Origin: Eumeta japonica
Taxonomy: Eukaryota > Arthropoda > Insecta > Lepidoptera > Psychidae
Direction of reading: 5' to 3'
Assembly: GCA_005406025.1 (NCBI GenBank)
Contig: BGZK01000875.1
Span: 1 to 64,000 of the forward strand
DNA length: 64,000 bases
Below are positions 23,460 through 34,326 of the stretch, piece after piece. Position numbers and translations under genes: made by a program. Every line of letters begins with the position of its first letter. Position 1 is the first letter of the stretch. Below the pieces are notes generated by a model. The model was not told the origin of the DNA and searched no databases. It saw nothing but the letters and a program-made list of their open reading frames with translations.

Positions 23460-23893
23460 TCTATACAAATTATAAAACAACAGAGAGAAAAATTGTGTAC
23501 ATTAAAGATTTCGTAGAAAAACTATTCTCTGGGATAATGCCAATATTTTGATGGTTTTGAAAATTTTCTTCTGTTTGTGTGTTTGTGAATTCGGTCTAAG
23601 CTCGGTAAAAATTACCGTGCAAAATTTTATGAAATATGGTATGGTAATATCTTATACCCCGGATTACCATATAGGTTGGTTTTATCTCGTACAGTTGCAA
23701 TTTTTTTTAAATCATAAATTTTGAATGCAAAGGGAATTTACATTGAAACAAGAATCTGGATCAAAAGCGGGATCAGGACTGGAAGCGAAAGGAGGAAGAA
23801 GGTCGGGTCACGGTCGACACTGTGAGCGGTCAGTTTAAAAAATGCAAAAATTCATTCGATGTTTACGAGGACGGAGCCATGGGCGAAAGCTGG
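23460..23893 (+). mobile_element. non-autonomous Helitron, purine-rich family, copy 4
   Basis: It begins TCTATACAAATTATAAAACA, a Helitron-type 5' head. It includes ATATCTTATACCCCGGATTA and a short purine-rich array (AAAGCGGGATCAGGACTGGA). It ends GGGCGAAAGCTGG followed by T, a mutated CTAG-T end. It is about 434 bp and non-coding. Confidence 0.5.
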
Positions 23894-24145
23894 TGATTTA
23901 TAAAATGGGTCGGAACACTTATTTCTAATTATACCTGACTCATTCGTTTCGCACGTCGAGGGTCTGTTGAGTATAAATGAATGAATTTTTGTAATATATA
24001 AATTTTAAAATTAGTGTTAAATTATCTCCGAAAATCGTTAAATAACAACGGCTTTAGTGGTTGGATAAACAGCCTGTTTCTATTTTTTTTAATTTTGGTA
24101 AGAAGTAATTACGTGTTATATTATTTTTATTACTATTATAAATTC

Positions 24146-24290
24146 ACGTATATTTCACAGAACGGTATACAGAAACTACAGACTTACACATGGCACAATC
24201 GCTGTATCTCTCTTGCTTCACTCACATCTATCAATGTTTTCATGCACGCTAGTCGGTTTGGATGCGTCAATTTGACCCTTTTTAGAGTTT
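24146..24290 (-). pseudogene. LINE C-terminal tail relic
   Basis: The minus strand reads KRVKLTHPNRLACMKTLIDV, then SEAREI, before decaying. This is the ACMK...DVSEAREI end of the LINE protein seen at 6178. Its upstream edge is flush with a GGTTCCGT-family fragment at about 24281-24290. The 128-codon plus-strand frame over this region (24014-24400) is the wrong strand. Confidence 0.65.
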
Positions 24291-24400
24291 CGAGCCAAAA
24301 TGGCAAGGACGGAACTCTTATAGTTTCGTCACGTCCATCCGTCCACATGTCCGTATGTCACAAGCATTTTATTGAAAAACTACAAAATGTATATTTATAA
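24281..24400 (+). mobile_element. GGTTCCGT-family repeat, 5' fragment
   Basis: TTTTTAGAGTTTCGAGCC, AAAATGGCAAGGACGGAACTC and the CCATCCGTCCACATGTCCG run match the start of this family (GGGTTCCATATCC, GCCAACAGGACC and the GTCCGTCTGTC-type run at 43497). Confidence 0.5.
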
Positions 24401-24510
24401 AATTTAGAGTATATGTGTCATGTATAAGCCACGATTCACTTTAAAAGTTAAATAACAAAATTATTATTTTTAGAGGGGGCAATCCATACATGTAAGAGTA
24501 GCTGAAAAAA

Positions 24511-24892
24511 ATTTTTTTGATGTGATAACGTCTTATAAATCGATGAACGCCGGTTGCACGCACGAAAAAGCATGACTCGTTGTCGCGTTCCGTCTAAGCC
24601 GAGCGTTCTAGTGAGAGCGCGGAACGAGCGATCTCTCTTCCACTCCATCGGGCGATGCGTCCGAGTAGAAGAGAGACTGCGGCCGCACACAACCTACAAG
24701 TGAACTGTTTTGTCAACTGTTTATAAAGTGAACTGAAAAGTTAATGTGATTTCCATTGTTTATTACAACAATTGCGGCAAGTGACAATAATTCAATTCAA
24801 TTCATAAAAGTATGTAATTTTTCATCAATGTTTTCTTATGACGTTATCACGTAAAATTATCGCTCGTAAACCGATTATATAGACAACCAATG
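24511..24892 (-). mobile_element. unclassified element with asymmetric inverted ends, copy 2
   Basis: On the plus strand it begins TTTGATGTGATAACGTCTTA and ends ACGTTATCACGTAAAATTAT, then ACCGATTATATAGACAACCA. This is the reverse orientation of the copies at 22361 and 33929. It shares GAGTCATGCTTTTTCGTGCG and GTTCCGCGCTCTC with copy 3. Length is about 382 bp; no protein is encoded. Confidence 0.75.
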
Positions 24893-27800
24893 TTTTTTCA
24901 GAAAACATCAACGTGTGGTACATTTTTCGACAAATCTTTTAAAAACACTAATTTTTCTTAAATATTTATTAGAATATTTTCGAAAATAATCGCTTCGAAT
25001 ATAACAGAATTTTTTTAAACCTTATGTCTAAAATATATAAAAAAAATAATAAAGGTAACACTTAGTAAATAACTTCAATGAAAATAATTTTGAACACGAT
25101 TAGATATGCCATTTTTGAGTTATTGCCGAAAAACTTCGCTTCTCTACAAAAGGACGGTAGTGCCATGAAGATATGCTCTTTTGCTGGTTCACTTTAGTCT
25201 AGACTATTTTAAGTCATAGTCGACGTACCTATTTATTTCTCTGGTTATAGGTGACAAAAGTGCTTATACTTACTCTATGCAGGAAACGTGGAAAAAAGTG
25301 CAACAACGTAGTTTTTTCATCTGCTCTTGTTCGGTTTTTTTAATATGTCACTGATATGGTCAGCACAGGATTTTCTTTTTTAAAAATACTAAAAACCTTA
25401 GGCGTTAATTAATTCAAAATTGTTTCATTCATAGTTGATATATATTCAAGTAATATATCCGTTCGCTAAATACCATTTCAATTCTGTCTCTGATATTAGA
25501 CAATTTTTAATACTGAATAGCTATTTTTAATTTTAATTAATAAATTGCCTCATTCCAGGTGCTGAAAAATATAAAAACATTCAAAAAGGAAATGTAAATT
25601 ATACGTATTATACTATTATTAAATATATATAATAAACTATGTACATCAATATACATATATACTAGTAAAAATTTACAGACGTTTTTGGAAAATAATTAAT
25701 CAATTATAAAACAAATTAAAGTTTGTTTTTTTGTGTATTCAGCAATGGTACATTGTGAAGTGTTAACGAGCTACAACGACCATGCGAATTTTTTTCATAA
25801 TTTGATACATATAGTTATGAAATAACATTTTATTAAGGCTTGCGAGACTTCAAATTCAAATTTCTCCAACCTGAATCATCGTTACAGCATTCAGCAATAT
25901 ATATGAAACTTTCATATTCAATGTACCTACCTCAAGAAGTGTAATATGTAACAAAAATCTTTATATCATATTATTTATTAGAATAATTCTTAAATAGATA
26001 GAGATTTAAGGAATATAAATAAAATTTCAGAATCGGATCAATTAATTATTTTTCTAAAAAAAATTATTTAATATTCTTAAAAAGTTTCTACGGTACGTAT
26101 GAAAATCCGATTTTTCGGCCGAAGAACCTTTTTCTTTTGATTCGTTTTGCGCGAAACACTTCTCTAAAAAGCAATCGGAATCGATGTTGCGACACAAAGA
26201 TTAGAGCCGGAGAAACAGTTTGTGGTTTTCCAAAAGGTCAAAACAGAAATCGAAGATCCGACAGGGGATAAAGTTACGTAAGTCGGTAAACCGCGAGTCG
26301 GGTACCGGGTCAGCCCGGGTCGCGAGTTGTTTAGTGCCGAAGGAGCACTGGAACCTACTTTCCGGCTGAAACTTGCATTGCGTAAATGCGAACCGAGACT
26401 TTACTGTATGCAAATTAGTGCCATTGTGACGTGTAAGACTATGCGTTATTATAATTAGACTATTCGTTTGTTTATACATATTATAGTCGTATGAGGCATT
26501 TACGTATTGTGTTTATAGTTGTGTGTTCTCAGTATTAATGTTACGTTGCATTAAAAAAAAACAAACGTTCGTGGGGCGAATTGATGCGATTAATATTTTA
26601 TACGACGATTTTGAAAGTTATAAAAGTTAAAATGAATATTTAAGAAGTATGTAAATTACAATATTTTAAAGCAATAGCGGTAGTAGCGGACGGCCTGTGG
26701 ATAGCAAAGCGTTTCCTACGTTCAAAAGGTACTTATAAGGTTCTAAACCTGATCACAAGAGTATGACTGACGAGTTTCAACTTAAATAAAATTAAACCGC
26801 CTGCTACGTTCCTCGAAGAATACGTGAGACCGCCGATCTATGAAGTCACCAAAGCATTGGCGATCAAGGCTGGTAGCAAGCTCCGACTTATAATCTAGAC
26901 CAGTGTAGTGAACTTGACACCCAAGGACTTCAATTGAAATAGGTTGTGAGTGTATATTGCTGCATTGATCAAGGTCATGAATGCCATTGCTAATGACTAA
27001 ACGAATACTACTGAATCGTATTTGGATTTAATTGTTTATGAACAAGTATTTAGCAAATACAGAATTTATCATCAATTTTTGTAATGTGATTTTAATCGAA
27101 ACCGTCGATTGGAAATATGTTCTTAGCATAAATATTTCTGAACATTCTTTAAAAATACATACAATCAAGCGATGATATTATTTACATCTACCTTTTATAT
27201 CTAAAGTCAATTTATCGCCCTACCTTAAGTTGCAGATATTTTATACGATCATAATAATAGTTGCGGTTTGTTATCGAATTCATTTTAAATAGGACTAACG
27301 TCTATTTCTATAAAATATAAAACAAACTGTCATTGTTCAAGAATTATATAAAACTTTATATATATATATTTTTTTTTAACAGAATTTTTACTTAAATACG
27401 TAGGAGAAATGAAATGTGTTTCGAACGAGTGGCCCATATCTGCGTAGGCGCAGACTAGCCGCCGTCCGATGTGCAATAACGTTTACCACGAAGGGGATTG
27501 TGCAAGCGGCTTGTGGCGAAAACCTATCCTGTCACCGCTTCTTAGTCAAAGGATCGCGTATGGTCTACATACATAACTGTCTACTTACATATGCTAAAAT
27601 ATTTACATTATGCAGATAATTGATCTAAATAGTTTATAGAATAATCGTTAATCAATTTATCCGTTCTCATTCTTATGAAAATTGGTAGATGCTCTATTTT
27701 CGTTCTTATCACAATGGGTCTCTGTCGCTCTCTTCTTTATTTTTTAATGTAATTGCTATTGAAATAAAGAGATTTAGAATTTAAATTTGATTGATAAGTA

Positions 27801-28221
27801 GAACTGGCACGGAGTTGGATCTTAATTTCCCAATCTTTGTATTTTATTTAAGATTTGTTTAGTTATTGTTACTAGTTGATTTTATTTTTTTGCTTAGTAA
27901 ATGGAACAGTGTTCAAATTGAAATTGCAGTTAACTGATTTTTTTTTTCAACATGAGAATATATATGACAGTTACAAAATTTGTGGAGGCTCCTATCGTTA
28001 GTAGATCTAAAATTTTCAGTTACATCATCTCGAAATCTTCGAGACTATTATAATCCGAAACAATACGAATAAAAACCGGCAGGTGACTTTATTTCATGAC
28101 GCAACGCCAATAAAAAAAAAGGCTTTCGAATGTGTATGTGTGTATGTGTGTGTGTGGAACAAATACAATTTATTAAATAAAAGAGTGTTATATATGCATC
28201 AGACAGTGACCGCACATTCAC
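24893..28221. other. non-coding DNA with GC-richer patches
   Basis: Mostly AT-rich. 26250-26420 is GC-richer and has a 92-codon minus-strand open frame without a known motif; 27410-27560 is another such patch. A TG-rich microsatellite lies at 28130-28156. I found no convincing splice-flanked coding pair. Confidence 0.45.
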
Positions 28222-28320
28222 TTTGATGAAACTGCAGCCAGCGCCCACTTGGGTAATGTAGCCGTTTTTGCAACTGCACGCGTTGGCCAACGCCGGCGCG
28301 TCTGCCGGGAGCCTTTCCAT
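28222..28320 (-). CDS. candidate cysteine-containing exon, unknown
   Basis: A short GC-rich island encodes, on the minus strand, MERLPADAPALANACSCKNG and then YITQVGAGCSFIK. The three cysteines in C-x-C-x(12)-C order recall a piece of an EGF-like or EB-type disulphide module. After the lysine codon the sequence GTGAAT could be a splice donor. No good acceptor or second exon was identified. The composition is unlike the AT-rich flanks. This could also be an unnamed repeat. Confidence 0.18.
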
Positions 28321-29494
28321 CCCATGTGTTTGTGTTTATTATGTAAAAATCATAAAATGCAGCCGTCGTTGCTGGAGATCAATAGGCCAGTTATTACTCA
28401 TGTTTATTATATTCGTTAGATCTAACGTACGTTTTGAAATGAGAAAAAAAAGCTGTATACTTGCATGCAGCGGGTTCGCATGGTTGGTATTGCGTAGCTT
28501 ATTATAATATTTTTTGAAGAGCATGAAAATATTTATTTTTTAATGGATTTTTCACTGGTGATGAGCTATAATGGTTTAAATAAATATTCATATTTTGACG
28601 TATGCATTATGATAGAGAAATAAATATAAGGTCAAGTAGTGACAACTTTAAAGGCACAATAATCTCAGGCAGGCGATATTCACTGCTGCACAAGTGTTCT
28701 CCTTCTGATGGGGGGAAGTGTGCCATATGCACCACTCTAGGCCGGCATGTGTTAGTGACCGTAGTTAATTTTATTTATTTTTCCACCTGGTTAAAAGGTA
28801 AAACAATATACGAATAAATACACTTAAAAGGTATGTATTTTCTTTCTGAATCGCAAAGGTAAAAAGGACTTTTGACCATTAAAACTAAACTGACAATTAT
28901 TACGTCAAACTTTTAATTTGCGTGTCATTATGCACCTGAAGCGTTACACTTGATTCACTGTCTCAACCATATTTTTTAGAAATGTCACAGAGGTACAAAT
29001 ATTTCTATGATTGAGTGCACATATATGCATATTAACTTGTACACATATCGGCCCAAAATGTAAACTACATTAATGAATCTAATACTAATTATTTAAATGT
29101 GCAATTTATAAGTTATATAAACTGTTTTAGAAGTTTAAATACGTACCTGGGTCCACTTAAGTATATAAAATAACGACTTAAATCTGTTGTTTATTTAGAT
29201 TATCAGTTTTCTCGTCTTAATATGTTGACTCGAAAGAAAAATTTTGCAACTAATCAATGATATTAATGCCCCAGACACGTGTAATTGCTGCCTTCATCCA
29301 AATTTGATTATAAGCTTTGACACGTTCATATTGCATTTTTCTCGTGATTGACATCTCTTTTTTTATAAATCAATCACCAATCACTCAGATTTGGAGTCGT
29401 GCCAGTTCGATAAAGAAAAAAAGCGTTGCAAGAACATTTCAACACAAAAGAATGTTTGAATAGTTACACACTGTATGTGGTGGAGATATATTTT
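28321..29494. other. non-coding, nothing recognised
   Basis: A 71-codon plus-strand open frame (28602-28817) contains KCSPSDGGKCAIC but no domain that I can name. Otherwise AT-rich DNA. Confidence 0.4.
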
Positions 29495-29930
29495 TAGGGT
29501 ACCGCGGACAAAGGCTTTCAACGGAAGTTTATTACTAAGGCTACGACGTTTGTTGTTGTCGTCCGTCCGTCCGATTGTCCTACTTTAAAAGGCTGTATCA
29601 TTTGAACCGTAACAGGTAGCCAGTTAAAATTTTCATAGTATATGTATCATTTTAGCGGATATCTTAAGAAATAATAGAAAGCACAAAAAGTTAAACATTA
29701 AAGTTAAACATGCAAGAAATATGTCTTATCAATTTGTAGACCTTCAAACTTGGTCCGATCGTAGTGCGAATCCTAAAGACCTAATAAGTGTGAACCGTTC
29801 GGGATAAATAGAAGGAAATGAAAAAAACCCAACTTTTAATGGTAAATATATAGAAAAATATATTTGGTAGTGGTCCGGGACACTCGTTGCGTGATTTCGA
29901 CTCACACTTAGCCTATCTTTTAATTTTTTT
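29495..29930 (+). mobile_element. GGTTCCGT-family repeat, nearly full length
   Basis: It starts TTTTTAGGGTACCGCGGAC and continues through GTCGTCCGTCCGTCCGATTG, GGCTGTATCATTTGAACCG and CAGTTAAAATTTTCATAG. It ends GACTCACACTTAGCC and a T-rich run, a decayed form of GACTCGCACTTGGCCGGTTTTTT. Both ends are recognisable, giving about 435 bp. Non-coding. Confidence 0.6.
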
Positions 29931-31465
29931 TGTAAGCGGCGATACTTTAATCTTTACTTACATCACACTTATAAATAAATGATTATCTTTAACTGCGTGA
30001 ATGGCAATACTTCGTTATTTTTTATAGAATTAGATTGTTTTTTTACAAAATTAGACGTAAAACGGAATCATATATAACTTATGGATGTGATTAATGACAT
30101 GATCAGTTAAAATTTCTTAAATAAATTGTACCATATCTGTTACTGAAATTTATTAAAAAAAAATTAGATCACACTTATTATGGTTATTTTGTCCACAATT
30201 GCACGGTAGGAGATATAAACTCGTCTAAGATTATAATCGATCCATGTTAGGGCATTTAGGTAATTTTAAGGTTAAGATGCCCTTCTGTGAATTCCTTTCA
30301 AACTCATTTTTAGGAAAAAGTCATTTTGACTTTAGAACTGACGCGTGTGTAAGTGACTACAATTATTAATATAAAACTGAATTCAAGAGAAGCTCGCAGA
30401 AGAGGCAATTAGTATTTCAATTATACAGCCGCAGAAAAAGAAAGATTTGTTATTTGTAATATTTTTTTAGTTTCAGTAGCTATTTATAAATTTCAAGTTA
30501 GGATATTTTAAAAATGAGAAATACATTTAAACATTATTTAAAATTTTTATTTTAAGGATGCTATAGGAATAAAAATTAAATTGCATATAAAACAAAAAAC
30601 GATTCCCATGTGAAACGTATTGAGTATTATAAACAAACAAGAAATTATAACTGAAAGCGATGTTAGTGTTGGACAAGATAAAATATATTTTTGGCACAAT
30701 ATTCCGTGCATACTTTTCAAAAGCAATTTAAACACTACCATTACACCGGCTGTTCCATGTTATAGTCGAATAATTGTTATTTATAAAACGCAAAGTTCAC
30801 GCAGACTCAATAAATATAAAACTTAATTAATACCTGTGACTACAAGAATTAAAAAAAAAAACCTTGTAACAAATGCATCTAATAAGCACTTAAAAACAAA
30901 TTGTGGATCTATGCAAGATGGTAACACGTGTGTCTACGACAGTAAGTCACATAAATCAAATGTCCATAAATCAACCAATAAGAGGATTAATAATAAATAC
31001 TGGAATCGGGATAGTAAACATTTATTTGGATGTTGGTAATTATTAAAGTAATTTTTATGGCTCAAGTATAACTTGTACAGTTACGAACTAAGTGTTTATT
31101 TTATTGTACTCTTATTTTAAATAAAACATTATAATATATATAATATATGGTGATCGTTTTGAATAAATTAAAAACAATAAGTTTATCCTTAGGGTTTGAT
31201 GTCTGCCCCCTTCGTGGGTTTAGTACCCTGGAGACTGATGAATATAAGGAAAGAAAAGAAAAATCTAAAAAAGGCATCGAAATAGAAAAGCATAGAATCA
31301 TAACGTCGAAAAAATTTGTGTTCATTCGTGGCACGCAATTCACACAAATGTAAATGACATATTTTTAAACCGAATAAGTATCTTACAAAGGACCTTATTA
31401 ATATCCGATTTAGATATAATTTCGAGTGACACTCTTATTTCTTAAGCGAAGAGAAAAAAGAGAAA
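29931..31465. other. non-coding, nothing recognised
   Basis: AT-rich DNA with small open frames only. Confidence 0.5.
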
Positions 31466-31642
31466 ATGAAGACATTCGTTGAGGACAGAAAGAGAAAGAA
31501 TAGGGACAATACGGCGGCGAAGCCAATATCGTATGGCAGGCCTACTACGAAGCCAATTTACTTTGGTCGTTTTATTTATGTAGGAGTACTTCTATGCTTG
31601 TCTATTTTGATAACGATAGGTTATAGGCGTTATACAAGATAG
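31466..31642 (+). CDS. 58-codon open frame with one possible membrane helix
   Basis: The frame starts at an ATG in AGAAAATGAAG context and encodes a basic N-terminus (MKTFVEDRKRKNRD), then SYGRPTTKPIYFGR, a hydrophobic stretch (FIYVGVLLCLSILITIGY) and a short basic end. This layout would suit a small single-pass membrane protein. It matches no family I recognise and lies in a GC-richer patch with another open frame on the opposite strand downstream. It may be chance or part of an unnamed repeat. Confidence 0.2.
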   Translation: MKTFVEDRKRKNRDNTAAKPISYGRPTTKPIYFGRFIYVGVLLCLSILITIGYRRYTR

Positions 31643-31645
31643 GCG

Positions 31646-31861
31646 TCACGGTATTTCACCGTCGCGTGACTGTACCTTGAGTGCGTGTCTGCCCTCAGTG
31701 AAGGTCGAGAGGGATCTAGCTTCGGGTAGGTTACGTCGGAATGCTATAGCTTTGGTTCTTGACGATGGACGAATTGCCGCCGTTGGCACCGCGGATGTTA
31801 TCGGCGGCGGGGAGCTCCCGATCGGATCGAATTGTATGGAATGAATTAACCTTTTAAACCT
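31646..31861 (-). CDS. open frame without start codon, possible exon or transposon relic
   Basis: The minus strand stays open for about 71 codons, through DPIGSSPPPITSAVPTAAIR, AFRRNLPEARSLSTF and TEGRHALKVQSRDGEIP, to a TGA. There is no in-frame ATG. The composition is GC-rich and protein-like in contrast to the flanks. I suspect a relic of a repeated lepidopteran coding element or a terminal exon, but cannot assign it. Confidence 0.2.
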   Translation of the reverse strand, partial: RFKRLIHSIQFDPIGSSPPPITSAVPTAAIRPSSRTKAIAFRRNLPEARSLSTFTEGRHALKVQSRDGEIP

Positions 31862-32831
31862 GTTACAATCAATTATGCTATTTTTAATAATATAACTTTG
31901 AAAGTTTTGATAATGTGTTCTTTGATGATTGCGATAATTAGGCAGTAAAATTATTTAACTATCGATGCCAATCCAGTAAACTTTTCGAAACGATTAATAA
32001 GTTGAAAGAAATTACAGCGTATTGAATTTTTAAAAGGATTTAAATAACAAATAAATAATCTACGTATTGTTTATTCAAATTAAATAGTAGCCTAGTGATG
32101 AGCCTTGCCAAGGCGCGTTCTACTAACGCATATCGATTTGTGCGCGCCTACAGAGACACCGATCAGTAACTCCACAGTCTAAATAGATTTAGGCTATTTC
32201 ACCGTCTGACAATTCCATGCCCTATATAAATACCTTTATTCCCACAACAAATAATCCAGTGTAAATTTTGTTTTTATTCATTTTTACAAAAGTAAATACG
32301 ACCGGCCGCTGCGGCTACCGCGCGTCCATTAAAAAAAGCGACGGTATTCAATAAAGGTAATCCAGTACTCGTCTTACGCTTTTACATATTTCAAAAACTA
32401 TGAAGGCTTGTGTGAAAGCCTGGAAATTCATTTTGTTTCTTTAAACTATATACGTTAGATTAATACGACATTAAATTAAAAATTACTGGCGAATACCGGG
32501 CAAAAGTAATGCTTTTTGAACGTACACTATATATTTTTTATGGCACTGTCGAGGGACAAACGAACTTGCGAGCCGGAGAGTAGGTGGTCGTCGCCTTCCA
32601 TGAATTTATTAATGAATTTCATTTGTATATTCATAACACATTAACTGATGACAATATGAATTGAATAGTAGTCTCTATTATGTAGTAAAATTGAGAATGA
32701 TGAGATATAACTTGTTATTTGAACCGTGCTATATTGTAATGCGAAGAATTAAACCACCTTGTTTTGTGATTCCTTGAGATAAAAAATGAAGAAGAGAGCT
32801 GTGCGAATTACATGGCCGGATGACGTCATAA
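31862..32831. other. non-coding; possible weak LINE 3' tail
   Basis: 32555-32605 (GGGACAAACGAACTTGCGAG, then TAGGTGGTCGTCGCC) looks like a very diverged copy of the LINE 3' tail seen at 38.7 and 60.4 kb. Nothing else is recognised. Confidence 0.35.
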
Positions 32832-33669
32832 TCTAATACCTTTAAACGAGCAATTCTTGTATATTTGTTTGTTTATATATACCAGCTATCTCGGAAACGG
32901 CTCTAACGATTTTCATGAAAAATTTATATTTAGATAAAGTTTAGTGTTTCAAGTTTATCTACATAGTTGTTTTTCTCGGGAAAACGCGATTTTCCAAGAA
33001 CAAAATTAAAAACCGGGTTATGAATGCTTACTTACTAAATGTATATAGATATTTCGCCTCGGGCTTTACAGTTACCGTGGAGTAGCGACTATCACGTATG
33101 CTTTCTGTGCAGAAGATCCCGAGTTCGAGCCTAGGGTGCATCTTGATTTTTAAATTTTTTTTTATCACGCTTTATTTAATTTATATTATTATGACAAGCA
33201 TTTTTATCTTGCAAGTTAAATTTGATCCACTTCCCGGTTGCCTTTTTTTTAAATTAATTTTATCAAAAATAACCTCAATATTAGTTTTTTTATTTTCATG
33301 GTTGTTTGAAAATGTGTCAGTCGTCAGTTGTGGTCCATTCAATGGGAAACGAGTGCCATCTTGTGTTAAAAGATAAAACTACGATCTCAATTAGATCTCA
33401 ACACGATCTCATTAGTAGCACTAAGTAAGTAGTAAAATATGTCGAATATTACAAATTGCACAGAAATCATTAAAAAAATATTTTGGAAACATTAAAATCG
33501 CCTCAGACAACCATATTTAATAATTTTAATATTACGACACTTGATATTTTACTGTTTTTTAATTAGCGAAATGAAGTGACATTAGTTTTACAACTTGGTA
33601 TGTTAACAGTGTTTTATACACTTAGTGTATCCAAAAAATAATCCGAGCAAAGCTCGGTCGCCCAGCTAG
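32832..33669 (+). mobile_element. non-autonomous Helitron with both termini
   Basis: The 5' end, TCTAATACCTTTAAACGAGC at 32832, follows host A. The head continues AATTCTTGTATATTTG and CTCGGAAACGGCTCTAACG. The 3' end has CCGAGCAAAGCTCGG, a perfect 6-bp stem hairpin, then TCGCCCAGCTAG ending at 33669, followed by host T. These are the expected Helitron hallmarks: TC start, 3' hairpin, CTAG end and A/T insertion site. Length is 838 bp. A tRNA-like segment sits inside. The 92-codon frame at 33098-33376 is not a gene. Confidence 0.8.
33070..33145 (+). repeat. tRNA-like (SINE head-like) segment inside Helitron
   Basis: TGGAGTAGCGACT resembles a pol III A box. GAGTTCGAGCC, about 43 bp later, resembles a B box (GGTTCGANNCC). 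It is followed by a T-rich run. The anticodon arm is not convincingly foldable, so a functional tRNA gene is unlikely. Confidence 0.4.
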
Positions 33670-33928
33670 TGATATAATTATACGTCATACATGAACCCTA
33701 AGAATCATCATTTGCAAGACGAGAGTAAAATTTCATTATGCCAACTTGACAAATACATATGAGAGCGAAGGTAAGAAACAGGGCATGTATGCTGCCTTAG
33801 AGATCCTATGCTATTGCAAGAGGACAAGTAAGAAGGGATATGGATTATAAGTAAGTTATAAAACTTTGTTCCAAAATCACGTTTGTCATTATATAAGGGA
33901 AGTTTTTTAATGGGCATACATTGAAAAA
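33670..33928. other. short non-coding spacer
   Basis: Nothing is recognised between the Helitron and the next element. Confidence 0.5.
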
Positions 33929-34326
33929 ATTGGTTGTCTGTAAAGTCGGTTTACGGACGATAGGTTTACGTGATAATGTCATAAGAAAACATTAATGAAA
34001 AATTGCATTATTTTATGAATTGAATTGAATTATTATCAATGAACTATCATTATTTTGTATAATACAAAGAAAGAGTTAATTGAAAAGGACAATATTTTCA
34101 ATAAATTAACATTTATTTACACTCGTTAATTAAAATATTTTTCTACTTAAATTACACAATAAAGAGATAGATGCGTCACAAGTTGAACGCTTAGACCAAT
34201 CATGCCTCTCTATTGTTCCGCGCTCTCGCTCGCATGCTTGGCTCAGGCGGTACGCGACAGAGTCATGCTTTTTCGTGCGTGCAGTTGGCGTTCTTCGATT
34301 TATAAGACGTCATCACGTCAAAAATA
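33929..34326 (+). mobile_element. unclassified element with asymmetric inverted ends, copy 3
   Basis: The left end is TTGGTTGTCTGTAAAGTCGG, TTTACGGACGATAG, then TTTACGTGATAATGTCATAA. The right end is CGATTTATAAGACGTCATCA, then CGTCAAAAAT. It keeps the conserved core GAGTCATGCTTTTTCGTGCG found in copy 2. About 398 bp, no protein. Confidence 0.75.

Noticed and set aside
24014..24400. 128-codon plus-strand open frame, the longest in the window
   Set aside because: Its second half is the antisense of a LINE C-terminal tail and the start of a GGTTCCGT-family repeat, so it is not a gene.
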